Position numbers and translations under genes: made by a program | Source: Venturia oleaginea | Taxonomy: Eukaryota > Ascomycota > Dothideomycetes > Venturiales > Venturiaceae | Direction of reading: 5' to 3' | Assembly: GCA_013176395.1 (NCBI GenBank) | Contig: JABMLP010000005.1 | Span: 1,798,001-1,862,000, forward strand | DNA length: 64,000 nt | Part shown: one piece after another, positions 1-10,502 of the stretch | Layout of the letters: each line of letters begins with the position of its first letter | How positions within the stretch are numbered: position 1 is the stretch's first letter | Notes under the pieces: generated by a model | Told to the model about the DNA's origin: nothing | What the model saw: only the letters and a program-made list of their open reading frames with translations | The model's database searches: none

Positions 1-417
1 TCGGAACTCGGCTTATGGTGTGTGATCTCTTCTCACTACTCTGTTCGCACACTAACTAGTTCTTTTCTCGCAGAGGCTATCGTTGGGGAGAACGGGAAGG
101 ATTGGAGCTGAAATTGGATGATTGGAGTTGGCGAACAGTCGATGCACGATGCCAGGTAGATTCCTCAATAGATCGATGCCACAGGAGACAGAACAGGCCT
201 TATATGATCTCTAGAGCCTCAAAGCAAACGAGAGCGAATCGAGTCACTAGTCGACGACGTCAGCAATGGTAAACAGAACCAAACAAGTATACCTTTAGTA
301 TCTTCTAGCCAACAAATACTGTGTTGAATCAACACAAGGCACGTGAACGTTGACACGAATTTCCACTTGATCTTTTCCTACAAACACACCTTCGCCAGCC
401 GAAAACCATCCTCAACC
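1..417. other. Window edge, no gene seen
   Basis: No convincing coding exon or RNA gene is visible. The part next to position 418 is probably the promoter and 5' leader of the F-box-like gene. Confidence 0.5.
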
Positions 418-971
418 ATGGCCACAGCCACACCCAGTAACGAGTCGCCTCCCACGTACATGACCGAGCATACCAACCCCCAAGCCACCCAACCGCCAAC
501 ATTCTTCACCATCCCACGCGAAATTCGACAAAAGATCCTAGTCGAGGTCCGCTCCGAGGAAGAAGAAGAGAAGGACTATATCTGGACATATCATGTTCTC
601 AATCGTCGCGGTCCCCAAGATAAAGTCGTCTGTCCCTCTGCCGAGACGCTGGCCAAGAAGTTGAGCTGTATCCATCCGATGATCAAGTTGGAGATGGACG
701 CCGTGTTGAAGACGTGGAAGAAGGGTAACAAAGAGGCCTGGATCCGATTCCTTCATTGGAAAGATCAGTTGCAACTCTGGCATGATTATGCCATGTGTTC
801 CGGCGATCTCAATTCATGGTAAGTCGTTGTTGCATGTTTGTTCGATGGGAAGGGTCGGTTTAATCTTTTATTTCGCAAAGTAATTTCTGTCACGACGAGG
901 ATCGGATCTACATGGCGTATCGGGACAAGATACCACGGTTGGAGAGTTTCGAAGCTAGTTTGGGCAGATAG
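418..971 (+). CDS. F-box-like hypothetical protein
   Basis: Two-exon model, 418-818 and 881-971 (163 aa). The start is the ATG in a good fungal context (CAACCATGG). The intron begins GTAAGT and ends CAAAG, and the frame closes across it to a TAG at 971. Around residue 25-35 the protein has FFTIPREIRQKIL, the short hydrophobic plus Pro-Arg-Glu-Ile motif that opens many fungal F-box-like proteins, which recruit substrates to SCF ubiquitin ligases. The rest is charged and helical, with no recognisable substrate-binding repeat. The motif is seen directly; an SCF role is inference. Without the splice the frame stops at 822, right after the donor. Confidence 0.6.
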
Positions 972-2030
972 GTCGATGACAAGGGGAGGAACGGAAGTCG
1001 AAGAAAGAGGAGGTTGGCGGAACTGGTATGAGCTGTAATTGGTCAATCATACCCATAGGCATGAAGACTTATATGCCGTAATCAGACTTGTACATTCGCG
1101 TGGTTGTCAAGAATCTTCTCTTTACGGCTGTCCTCTTCAAAATACATTAAATAGTTTCCTGGGCCCGACGAGTGCACTAGCCTCTATTAGATGGTTTTTG
1201 TCAGCATTCGACCCAAAACATGGCAAGTCACGCTACACTCACTCGTAAAAAAAACCATTACTTCCTCCCACCGTCATCAAAATGTTGATCCGGCATTAAC
1301 CCATATGGCACTTGTCCTCGCCATCGTGAGTGACAAGGTACGTTGAACTCAAATTATCTCCCATCTATTCAGCATCTCGACCTCTACTGACAATTTATGG
1401 GCGATGGGAAAAGCCCGCGTGGTACTGAGGGTTCCACTGCTCGCGAATACCTACTGTGGTCTCATGGGTTTTAAATATCTATCGGGCCTACAACATTGTA
1501 ACTGTCGCAAGGATTCGCAACGATAATTTTGTTGTGAAGCGGATGCGAGGCAAGGTTGACCAGCTTGGGACTGCTTGACATTTAAAATGGCTGAGACCGT
1601 GCGGTGTTGTGTACGTGTTGACGACGATACCAAGTGTAACCGCGTTGTAGTAAAGATGTATTTCTCATTGGATTGGGCTGCCGGACTACTATACCTTTCC
1701 ACTGTCTTTGAGCCAAAAGATGGTGATTTTGAAAGCGTTGTAGTCCTGTCACAGCACGAGAATAAAGATCATATATGTTGGCGAGAATATGTGATACAAT
1801 CACAACATCCATGAAGTGCCATTCCTTATGATTGGATTTTGTATGATGCTCGGGTAGGTATGGGTTGAAGCTTCTCGTTCGAACGAGTATTCTCTTCTCT
1901 TCAGCAATGTCGAAACAAACACATTGATCAGTCTCAAAACGGCACTTTCAGAGTTGATGACTCCACCGTCCTTTGCCCCCAAGCTAGAAGTTTTGGGCTG
2001 ATTTCGAGAGCGCGCTGAGGCGTCTTGATT
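972..2030. other. Intergenic, no supported gene
   Basis: Only short open frames (under 85 codons) occur on either strand, without family resemblance or splice support. It holds the 3' ends of two converging genes. Confidence 0.5.
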
Positions 2031-4135
2031 TTATGCAGGGCCAGATAATTTGATACTTCCTTCCTTCACCGCGCCATCCGGCGGTACTAGTCCTACGACA
2101 CTTATGAGCAATCAACATCTTGCCAGTCAAGAATAGGGACAACTTACCTTTAGCCTTCGTTGCCGCGGCCATAGCATCAACCCAAACTTTGCAGTCTTGT
2201 TCAGCGTTGGTTTTATCCTCGATTAGGTTGAAAGAAGTCTGACCTCCCTCCAGCACGTCGCTGAAAACAGGCCCAGGCTTGACCGGCGGTCAATCCGGAC
2301 TACCTTACATCCTGAAGGCATTGGGATCTCCACTTCGTGCGTGGCTGGTCAGATAAGCCCAGTACGTCGGGGTGAAGGTGCTAGATGGTGGATCTGGGGC
2401 CCCGAATTGAAATTGAAGAGGCGTTATGCCGAATCGTCCAGTTGGAGGGAACAGAGCGAGCAGATCGGAGCCATGTCCAGCGCCGGCATGAGCATATTGA
2501 AACATATAGATCTTGGCCAAAGGCTGATACGCCTCTGCGAGCCAACGGGTATGACTGCCGAAAGTGCTGGAAGCCATGTACGCACCCATCCTATCCTTTT
2601 GTGTTTTGAATTTCCCATTCATGGTCCCAGGAGATGGTAAGTGTGCTAGAATAGCATTCGTGATTTGCGTTATATTGCCGTACGCATCTGCGATGACCGA
2701 GAAAAAGTCTTCATTAGACGCCACGCCCCCGGAAAACATGGTACCTTCGTCTTTAACGTGTGTAATGAGGAGAGACTGGATGTTCTTGTCGAAATTGCCC
2801 GACAAAAGCTCGAGAGGTGGCGCCTGCCGGATCAGTGTGCCATCTGCGCAAGGGCTAAGAATCGTGATCAGTATAAGCTTCAATGTTAGCCTGATAGATG
2901 ATACTACCCGAATCCAAATGTTCTGGTGAAGCCTTCTTGATCACTGTATCCTGTGCTGCTTGTAGTTTGGCTAAAGGTGCTTTTCGTAGACACTCGAAAC
3001 CTTGCCCTCCGCACCCAGCCAGACTAGCGAAATTCTGGAACCGGTCCTCCACGGTGCCGTGGCGATCGAAGAGCGGAGCAATAGCTGGACTCATGACAGC
3101 AGCTCGTCCGAACAGAGGTTTTTCTATACCGCCATAAGCAACCAGTTGGTGTAACACGCTGCCACCTCCAGCGCTTTCACCCCATAACGAGACCTTCTGA
3201 GGGTCACCACCCACGAGATGGATGTAGCCCTGTATCCACTGGAGAACGGCGCGCTGATCGTGGAGGCCAAGGTTCGTAGCGTTTTCTTTCTCTGCGGTAG
3301 TGCCACCTAGAAATCCAAATGCTCCGAGCTGATATCAGTCAGTACTAGCAGTAGAAAAACATCCTGATCATTTCTACGTACTCGATAATTGCCTCCAACA
3401 TAAATGACGTTGCTTTTCGAAGAGTTGAAAAGAGGTGTTCCATCATACACGCCGTCTTTTGTTCCTGCTATGTAGGCACCTAAATGATGCTTTCAGTTCT
3501 GAGACCTTCTGACGGCACGGCAAACTCAGCTCCTCACCTCCATAGATCCAATTGATCACGGGCATCTTGACTTCGCCTCTCATAGTTTTGGCAGGAACGT
3601 AAACATCCAAGAATAAACAGTCCTCCGATGTACCAGGACTTCCTATCATCTTGGCTTTGTCGACTAAATCTGCCATATATCCAGCAAGAGGTCCGATTGC
3701 TTTGGCAGCAATAATACCAGCGACTTGCGTCAATATATTGTTAAGCATCGACGGACTGACGGACTGTGGACATGAACCTCCTTTATCTCCTTTCTGCATG
3801 GTGCTCATTGTTTCTGGGGGGACCACAGGCTTCCTCAATCGAAGATCTCCAACAGGAGGTTTCGCGAAGCGGATATTGCTGAAAAAATACACCTACGAGC
3901 AGTGATATTAGCACAACCTCTTCCTTACAGCATGCAGCTTAGAGCGTCCATCGGTAGCCTTATCATATTTTCTAGCTTGGTAAGTTCCGTATGGAAGTTT
4001 TAGAAGAGGTAGATTTTCAGCTCGGCCGTTCAAGCTGTTCTGGAAACGCAGACCTTCGACCTCGACAGCGTAGCCCAGGAACGCCACCACACATTCTAAG
4101 AAGATTGCCCACATGATTTGATGGTTATATGCCAT
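2031..4135 (-). CDS. Type-B carboxylesterase, secreted
   Basis: Seven exons read on the minus strand: 4135-3929, 3892-3538, 3479-3382, 3328-2908, 2843-2309, 2260-2148 and 2092-2031 (596 aa, the usual size). The alpha/beta-hydrolase serves ester hydrolysis. The nucleophile elbow is GESAGGGS, the acid is probably in KDEGTMF, and the catalytic histidine lies in GAGHGSDL. The N-terminal strand FSNIRFAKPPVGDLRLR is classic for the family. A hydrophobic start (MWAIFLECVVAFLGYA) looks like a signal peptide; the ATG at 4114 is an alternative start. The exon 4/5 splice was chosen because only GTAGTA to GCGCAG keeps frame; the region just before DGTLIRQ is slightly shorter than I expect, so that junction is the least certain. 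Substrate is unknown. Confidence 0.85.
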
Positions 4136-5802
4136 CGAGCAAAAGAAGGATGGGTATTGATACCATGTTGAAACATGGAGGCACACAAAGTCCTATAAGC
4201 TAGGGACGACGATTTCGACACACCTGCTCCGATAGTGCATAGCTTGGAGAAGCCTACACATCAGTAGTTTCTGAGAATTGCCTGTGCCGAATAACCAATC
4301 ATGGTAGCTGTGCTTTAAATGGATTTTATGTTTCCTTAGGCCGTCAAACGGCATCATGTAGATGGTACGCAAAGGCGGTAGCCCTATCAAAACCATAACT
4401 TGAGCTTCAATTACCTTCCCGTGACCACAATAGGCATGCATGCATTTTGGCTCCTGTCCGGTCTGGACCCGATTCAGAATTATTGTGCTTGCAGTAAGAC
4501 ATTAACACTTGGCAATGATGCCTTAAACTTCCACTTACAGTGGTACACGTACCACTGTAGATTTTATTCATGCATGCGTAGAATGCCGTCTGGTCCGTGC
4601 AGGATCCGTACGAGAGAGGAACATCGAAATCTGGATTTCGGTACGGAGGTACTAGAACTTCTTAACGGACTAGAGTCTGCAGCTGAAAACTTCTGTTGAT
4701 CAAAACGCCAATTGCTAACGTCTTTTCTGCAAGCACTATCAGTCAAGGACTGACTGACTGAGCTGCAGTGCTTCACTGGCACTAGCATCGCCCTTACCAT
4801 CATCGAACATCGGCACCCTCACAGATCAATCAATTAGTTGTCCAGCAGAACGGAACCACAGACCTATTGTTATTTTCACGACAAGCTGAAACTGTATTGC
4901 AAGCCATTTGACCCCTGACAGACAGAATCCCCTCAACATAGATAGAAACTGGTGGGGCGTAGATCAGAGCCGCGGGTGAGCTCTCAGATTTTATGAATCT
5001 GGTCGGTCAAGATCTATTCGTAAACCACAATACAAGAAGGATGTGCTATTACCAACGTCGACTCGTCCATCATGCGAGGCTTCCTATGGGCCTGAACAAA
5101 GCTTGCAATGGTTTTAGAAGGCTCCATCTTCCAAGCTTTCCAATTCGATGGCCAGCAGAACAGAAGGATACTGGTTACCGCTCATTTGCTAGGTCGGCTG
5201 ACCCCCGGAACATGACTTACTATGTAAGATACTTTGCTGATATGATGGTCGGTCGGGCTTTGAAACTGAAAATCATGTATTAACTAACTGTCTCTCGGTA
5301 AGATACATTTTCGGCGCACCTCGATTCGGGAACAAGACCTTTGTAGAGTTCCTTGAATAAAGCAGCCTAGAGTAAGACGCTAATTGAGAGTTACACACTT
5401 CGACGATTGCGTTCCAGCTTTGTCGATGACATTCATGACACTGACATTATTTTGATTCACTTCGTCTCATCAGGTTCCAAGGAACTGGTAGCCATCAAAG
5501 ACGTCGCTATCATAAGCCCCTCCGAAGGATTTAAAGGCAACGCTGGTCTAGCGCCAAAGGACGTCTCTATCATCTTGTGCCATTGCAACTTGGATGGAAG
5601 GTGGATTGATGTTGCCATGAATTATACAGGCAACGCGCAGAGTTGGATGCAAAATGCACCTTGGCCGTTGACGGAAAAGATGTTCGGTGTTGACAATGTG
5701 AATTTGGTATAGTTCTTTGCTACATCAGGTTCTCAATCAGCGGGCTCTCACTCAGCAATAATGATTAGCCTGTTCTGGTACCCCTTCCTCACCCAACTGC
5801 TT
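4136..5802. other. Intergenic, no supported gene
   Basis: No family-recognisable exon. A 101-codon plus-strand frame at about 5407-5712 has no known motif and only a non-ATG first codon, so I do not call it. A short imperfect stem (AAGCACT/AGTGCTT) lies near 4729-4775. Confidence 0.4.
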
Positions 5803-7519
5803 CTACACTCGGCCCTTCTCAAACTCCGCCTTCACCTCCTCAGCAAATTCATCATTTGTCAAGAATTTCCAAGCAGTGGCAGCCATACCTTTCGAGGTGT
5901 CAAGAGTGAGCTGGAAGGCTTCCTCTGTAATAACAGCAGCAGTGAAATCTTTAGTATGATTCGAGGCTCCGTTCTCGGTGAGAATCGTGTAAATTGGATG
6001 AATGCCTGGGCATACCTGAGTTACGTTGCCTTGGTCGGTGGAGTAAGAGCCGGGATATGGTGGGATGTCTTCGTCTTCGGAGTCGAACGGCAGTTGCGGT
6101 GAGGAGAGGCCGGCCATGAAAGACGAATATGCTGAACAGAGGGCGCGGTTGGGGACCAGTTCTGCGTAGTTATTTGTCCTAGGCAAAGTCAGTCTTCGAA
6201 GCGACACATAAACAATCCTATCAGTGGGGGCGAAAATGGTTCGCTTTTTTTATGGCAAACGCGCATAAATCCGGCCCCTTTTCGATCCTACCGATAGAAT
6301 CATCACAAACTTACTCCTCGAAAGCGAGCTCACATCCAGTCGCTAACGCAGCGCCCTCGAAACACTTGACCACTCTCGCCTGCAAGGCCTTCGTCTCCAC
6401 GATAGTCGAGCTTCTCACGTTGTAGTCCATCTTCGCCCAACCAGGAATTACATTCGCTCTCTCACCTCCTTCCACGATGATTCCATGGATGCGCTCATTA
6501 GGCTTAATCTGCTGCCTCAACATACCGATACAATTGTAGGCCAGCACAGCGGCATCTAGCGCATTGATTCCCTCGTGCGGTGAAGCAGCAGCATGAGCGG
6601 TACGTCCAGTAAAGCTCGCCTTGAACTTGGCACTAGCAACGCAAGTTCCATACGCGATGCCGGTCACTCCGGGTTTTTTGGCAGGAAACATCGTGCCGGC
6701 CATCGGGTGTGTCATCATGCAACAGTCCACATCTTTGTAGGCACCAGCATCAATGAGTGTGATTTTTCCGCCACCACCTTCCTCGGCTGGAGTGCCGAGG
6801 GCGCGGACTCGGCCTGCGATTGAATGCTTCCTCATCAGGCTCACGGTGGCGAAGAAGGCTGCAAGGGAGCCTGTAGCAATGAGATTGTGGCCGCATGCAT
6901 GGCCAATTCCTATACGAACAGTGAGTCAGCCAAGCGGACCTAGAACCTCAATATGATATTGATGTTAATAATTCTCTGGCAGATCTTAGGATTTGAGAGG
7001 GTGTTCGAAGATTTTTTAGATCCGAACACCTCAGTTGACACACGTGTGTAGAATGAGTATACTAGAAATCCCAAAGCATTATCCTCTACGCATTTTCTCC
7101 GAACACCCCCTGACTATTGTCAACTCGTCGGCACCGAAACAAAGGCAAGCATCAAGTGTTCAATCAGAGGAAGAAAATGGATCAGCCCACCTGGTAGCGC
7201 GTCATACTCAACGTTAAAAACTACGACTCGTCCACCGGAGCCATACTCGGCTTCAAAGGAGGTGTCAAGACCATAAGAGTGTGGTTTGACTGCTATGTCC
7301 AGAGACTGGAGAAGACCCACAATATTGTTGTGGGCCTTGAATTCCGCATAGCCCAATTCTGGATTGCTGTGGATCTGAGAAGAGGCCAGGTCAGTTGTTC
7401 AAAACCTCGTGGGCAACTGATGTACTCGCCTTCTGATTGATATCTCGAAGCTCAGGATCGAGCTTATCAATAGCTTCCTTGATTAATTGTTGGACCTCGA
7501 ATGTGGAGATCTCTGACAT
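5803..7519 (-). CDS. M20 family amidohydrolase / dipeptidase
   Basis: Four exons on the minus strand: 7519-7430, 7374-7191, 6909-6315 and 6178-5803 (414 aa). Resembles M20 domain-containing protein 2 type metal amidohydrolases, cytosolic enzymes cleaving amide or dipeptide bonds. Visible family signatures are IHSNPELGYAEF near residue 31, EYDALPG followed across intron 2 by GIGHACGHN (metal-ligand region), and GTPAEEGGGGK, whose Glu pair holds the catalytic base and a metal ligand. Intron 1 is GC-AG (AAG/GCGAGT), the only way to join DINQK to IHSNPEL in frame. Intron 2 is long (281 nt) and contains an 8-bp inverted repeat, GGTGTTCG/CGAACACC. Substrate cannot be assigned from sequence. Confidence 0.85.
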
Positions 7520-7929
7520 GTCGAAAGTTCAAGAAGTCTGACGTGAAATGATTTGAAGATATGAAGAAGCTGAAGGTTTCGTCTCTTCATGGTCGAGAGA
7601 TTGCCAGGAATCGACAACTTCTTATACCAATCAGGCAGGACCACAAATGGCAGCGTGATGTAATCGATGTCTCATCCGATTGGCTGGAAGACGCGAGCCA
7701 ATCGCCCCACAGAGAAGATCGCCTCTTGTTGTTCCAATCGGTGGGAACTAAGAGTTGCCGCAGTAAATTACACTGGAGATGGCTAATCGGCAAGCCCTTT
7801 TGTTAAATATGGGTTGCCAGGAATTTAGCGATATCAATCCTAGGTTAAAATTGCCAGCCTGGTCCTGGTTGTGAGGTGAAGCAACATGAATTGAACGCTC
7901 GGCGTGATGGTAAGATATCTGTTCTTCCC
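7520..7929. other. Short intergenic region
   Basis: About 410 bp holding the 5' side of the M20 gene and the 3' end of the neighbouring zinc-cluster regulator. No further feature is seen. Confidence 0.5.
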
Positions 7930-9817
7930 TTAAGTTGCCAGAATGCCGCTGATGTAATCATCATTGCTTGGTAGCCAGACTGGAGCCTCGCCAAAGGAAA
8001 GCAACTCTCGAATCTCGGCCATTTTCAATCTTCGCCCAGACAGCTCTTGAACGTCCAAAGTCCGCCGCAACACTCCTGCCACTCTCTCGCGCGACAGTCT
8101 TGATTTTATCCATGATCTGAAGATCGGATTTTGCGTCTCAATTCCTGCTAGGAACAATGGCCATTGCAGTCGATCGTGGAGCTCTGTCCCGCACGATTCG
8201 AATGTTCTTTCTACGATGGTAAGTATGGTTTCAACTTGTTGCTTTATTTCTGGCCGAGCCTCAGAATCCCAGCTCAAGTCTGGCAACGTTGACCTAAAGT
8301 AGTATATTCGAAGTGCGTTGAATAGAATGACTCGTAGTCTGAGTTGACAAGAATTCGAGGCCGTGGTTTATCCGCCATCTCAGAAGAGTGCCGAAATACG
8401 GAAGAATATCTCTGGGATTCGTCAGTCAGCCCATTCCAGCAAACATAGTTCGAACCTCTTCGAGAGTCTTGGAACTTCGATCAATGCGGTCTTTGGTTTC
8501 CGTTCGCCCATATTTTCCAGAGATGTTACTGATATCTTGCCACAAAGGCATCATGACCCACAGGAATTCGAGAACGATAGAATTCTGGTCGTCGCCAAGG
8601 ATTTGAAGATGTGGATAATTTGAGCCCCAGTGGTCTGCAAGAGCATTACGAGAGCCATCATATAATTGCTTGGTTTTCGAATGGTGAGATGTGAGGTACC
8701 GCGCGAGTTGGCCTCCGGAGCCCTGGAAACTACATTTGACGTCCTCGTCCAAAGTACACATGATTAAACGAGCTAGAAGACTACGGCCGTGAGCTGATAG
8801 CAGGGTTGTCGTACTGGTCTGGGTTCTTCTCGGTTCAATCGCCACACAGCACGAAACCAGGTCCTTTCCCTCGACATGATCCAGTATTGATGCGCTCAAA
8901 TCATTCAACCGATGAGGCGCAGCGCACTTGCGTTTCGATTCGTATAGGTACTTGAAGAAGTATGCCGCCATCATGGTCGCATTGTCGAATTTCGTTATCT
9001 GCGTTTTGTAATTTTCCGCCATCTGGAATCCAGTCTGAAAGTGAACTTCAGCCTCGTCATGATCAGAACACGTGCTAGCATTTCCTAGTGGCCAATTATT
9101 AAGGGACACTGCGAGAAGAAGATGCATCAGCATTTCATTCGTCGATGCCATGTATAACAGAACCTTGTGTGTCGACCATTTTGGATCTTTAGTGGTTCGA
9201 TACATCGAATATGTGGTTTTGTAATGTCTCACAGCTTGATGCTCGTCCATAGTGAGTATCATGGAGTTCGGCAGGGATGTACGATGGCTCGAAGCCAAGG
9301 GCGATGTAAGTATGGTAAGGCAATCGTAGCTCATAAGCATTTCTCGAGATCCCAAGTAATGGCAGCTGGGAACTTGAAGACTCTCGAGGTCAAACAACTT
9401 ATACAGAACATCTGGATCAATCGTCATAGTGCCGTTTGTGCTGTCATGATGCAGTTCCCATCTGCTAGAGCTCGATAATCCGCCTGCAAAGAATTGACAA
9501 TCTCGTTCCGACGCGATTTCAAGACTGCCAGCGTGGCCTGTAGACCTTGGAACGATAGACTTAGGCCTCCAAGCCCTATTACGCGACTTCACTGGGCCAC
9601 AGCCTCGTCGCGTGGCTGCTATAGGTACTTGGCTGCCTGGATTCCATCGACAGGTGAGTCGCATATTCGTACACTTCGTGCAACAAGGTTTCAGCTGGTC
9701 GCATTTGACTCTACTCTCGCGACATGTGTCGCAACCTATTTTCCTTTTAGTGTCCGACTGACTGTATCAGGCTGGCTATGGGGTACCATCTTTTGATCTC
9801 TTTGGCTTTGGGTTCAT
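7930..9817 (-). CDS. Zn2Cys6 fungal transcription factor
   Basis: Likely exons 9817-9787, 9735-8445 and 8338-7930 (about 576 aa). The tiny first exon gives MNPKPKRSKDG, and the splice to 9735 creates a complete zinc cluster, CDTCRESRVKCD through CCTKC to the sixth Cys in MRLTC (spacing C-x2-C-x6-C-x6-C-x2-C-x6-C). This binds two zinc ions and DNA. The middle is the helical fungal-specific regulatory region, and the C-terminal exon has WPLFLAGIETQNP, typical of Fungal_trans_2 type regulators. The last intron is uncertain: a stop follows 8426, and the model uses a weak GTTTGC donor and an ACTCAG acceptor because it restores frame into LRVILFNALRIYYFR. Target genes are unknown. Confidence 0.75.
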
Positions 9818-10419
9818 GTTGCGGCGGGCTCCAATCACGTCAGATCGGAAGTATGGTTGACTTTTGAGTCTTTTTCTGTGCGAAATTTAGCGTAACTTAA
9901 TGGGAGAGGAGAGATGGTGGTAGGAGGTACTGAGGGAGGTTTAAGACCGGACGTTTTGGCAATTGAAGTGATCGACCCCAACGAGTCATGCCAAGCAACA
10001 ATTGGATTGGTCAGTTTAGGCGATTGGTCAGAGCATGGCGGGAAGGCGATTGGCTTGATCTTAGAGTTTGCCGACTGGACGAGGCTGAGCAAAACATTCA
10101 CCATATTATTACGCTACCACATAGTAAGCTGCACTTACACCAATACTCAGAAGTAATAAAGAGCAGGCGAGATACCATTTTGCCATCGTTCGGCGATTAT
10201 TGGGGGCGCCATTGGTCGTATCACAAAGCTTATCGATTAGATCTACGCACTTATCAGTGAAAAAGCGCTTCCTTTGATGATGCCTTCGGACCGGGATTGA
10301 AATCGGATTGAGCCATCAAAGTTTGAAGTATAGTATCAAGTAAGCTGGTGCCTCGGCATCATACATCTATCGGGGATGTGGCTCGTATGTAGTTCTCCAA
10401 TCGTTTATCAAGTGTTTAG
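9818..10419. other. Intergenic, no supported gene
   Basis: Upstream region of the zinc-cluster regulator. Short frames on both strands show no family features. A GGGGATGTGGCTC stretch at about 10372 resembles the 5' end of a tRNA-Ala (see the relic that follows). Confidence 0.4.
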
Positions 10420-10428
10420 CTAATTAAG

Positions 10429-10502
10429 ATCAGAGTGGTAGAGCGCCCGCTTTGCATCACGTAATGTGCGGGAGGCCCAGGTTTCGATCACCTGCTTCTC
10501 CA
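10429..10502 (+). pseudogene. tRNA-Ala(TGC) relic
   Basis: The anticodon arm CCCGC-TTTGCAT-GCGGG is rebuilt if a 10-nt stretch after the anticodon (at the normal intron site, 37/38) is removed. The T arm pairs perfectly (CAGGT/ACCTG) around TTCGATC, and CTTCTCCA plus a T-run follow, as at a pol III gene end. The 5' acceptor strand complementary to CTTCTCC is absent, and the D stem is imperfect (GATC against GAGC). I therefore call it a relic, perhaps split by an insertion in its 5' half or a tRNA-derived repeat head. Confidence 0.4.

Noticed and set aside
5407..5712. 101-codon plus-strand frame as a small gene
   Set aside because: It starts with a non-ATG codon, shows no domain or splice support and has no recognisable neighbour.
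7000..7110. Repeated GAACACC motifs and 8-bp stem as a regulatory RNA
   Set aside because: They lie in an intron of the M20 gene; the stem is too short to be distinguished from chance.
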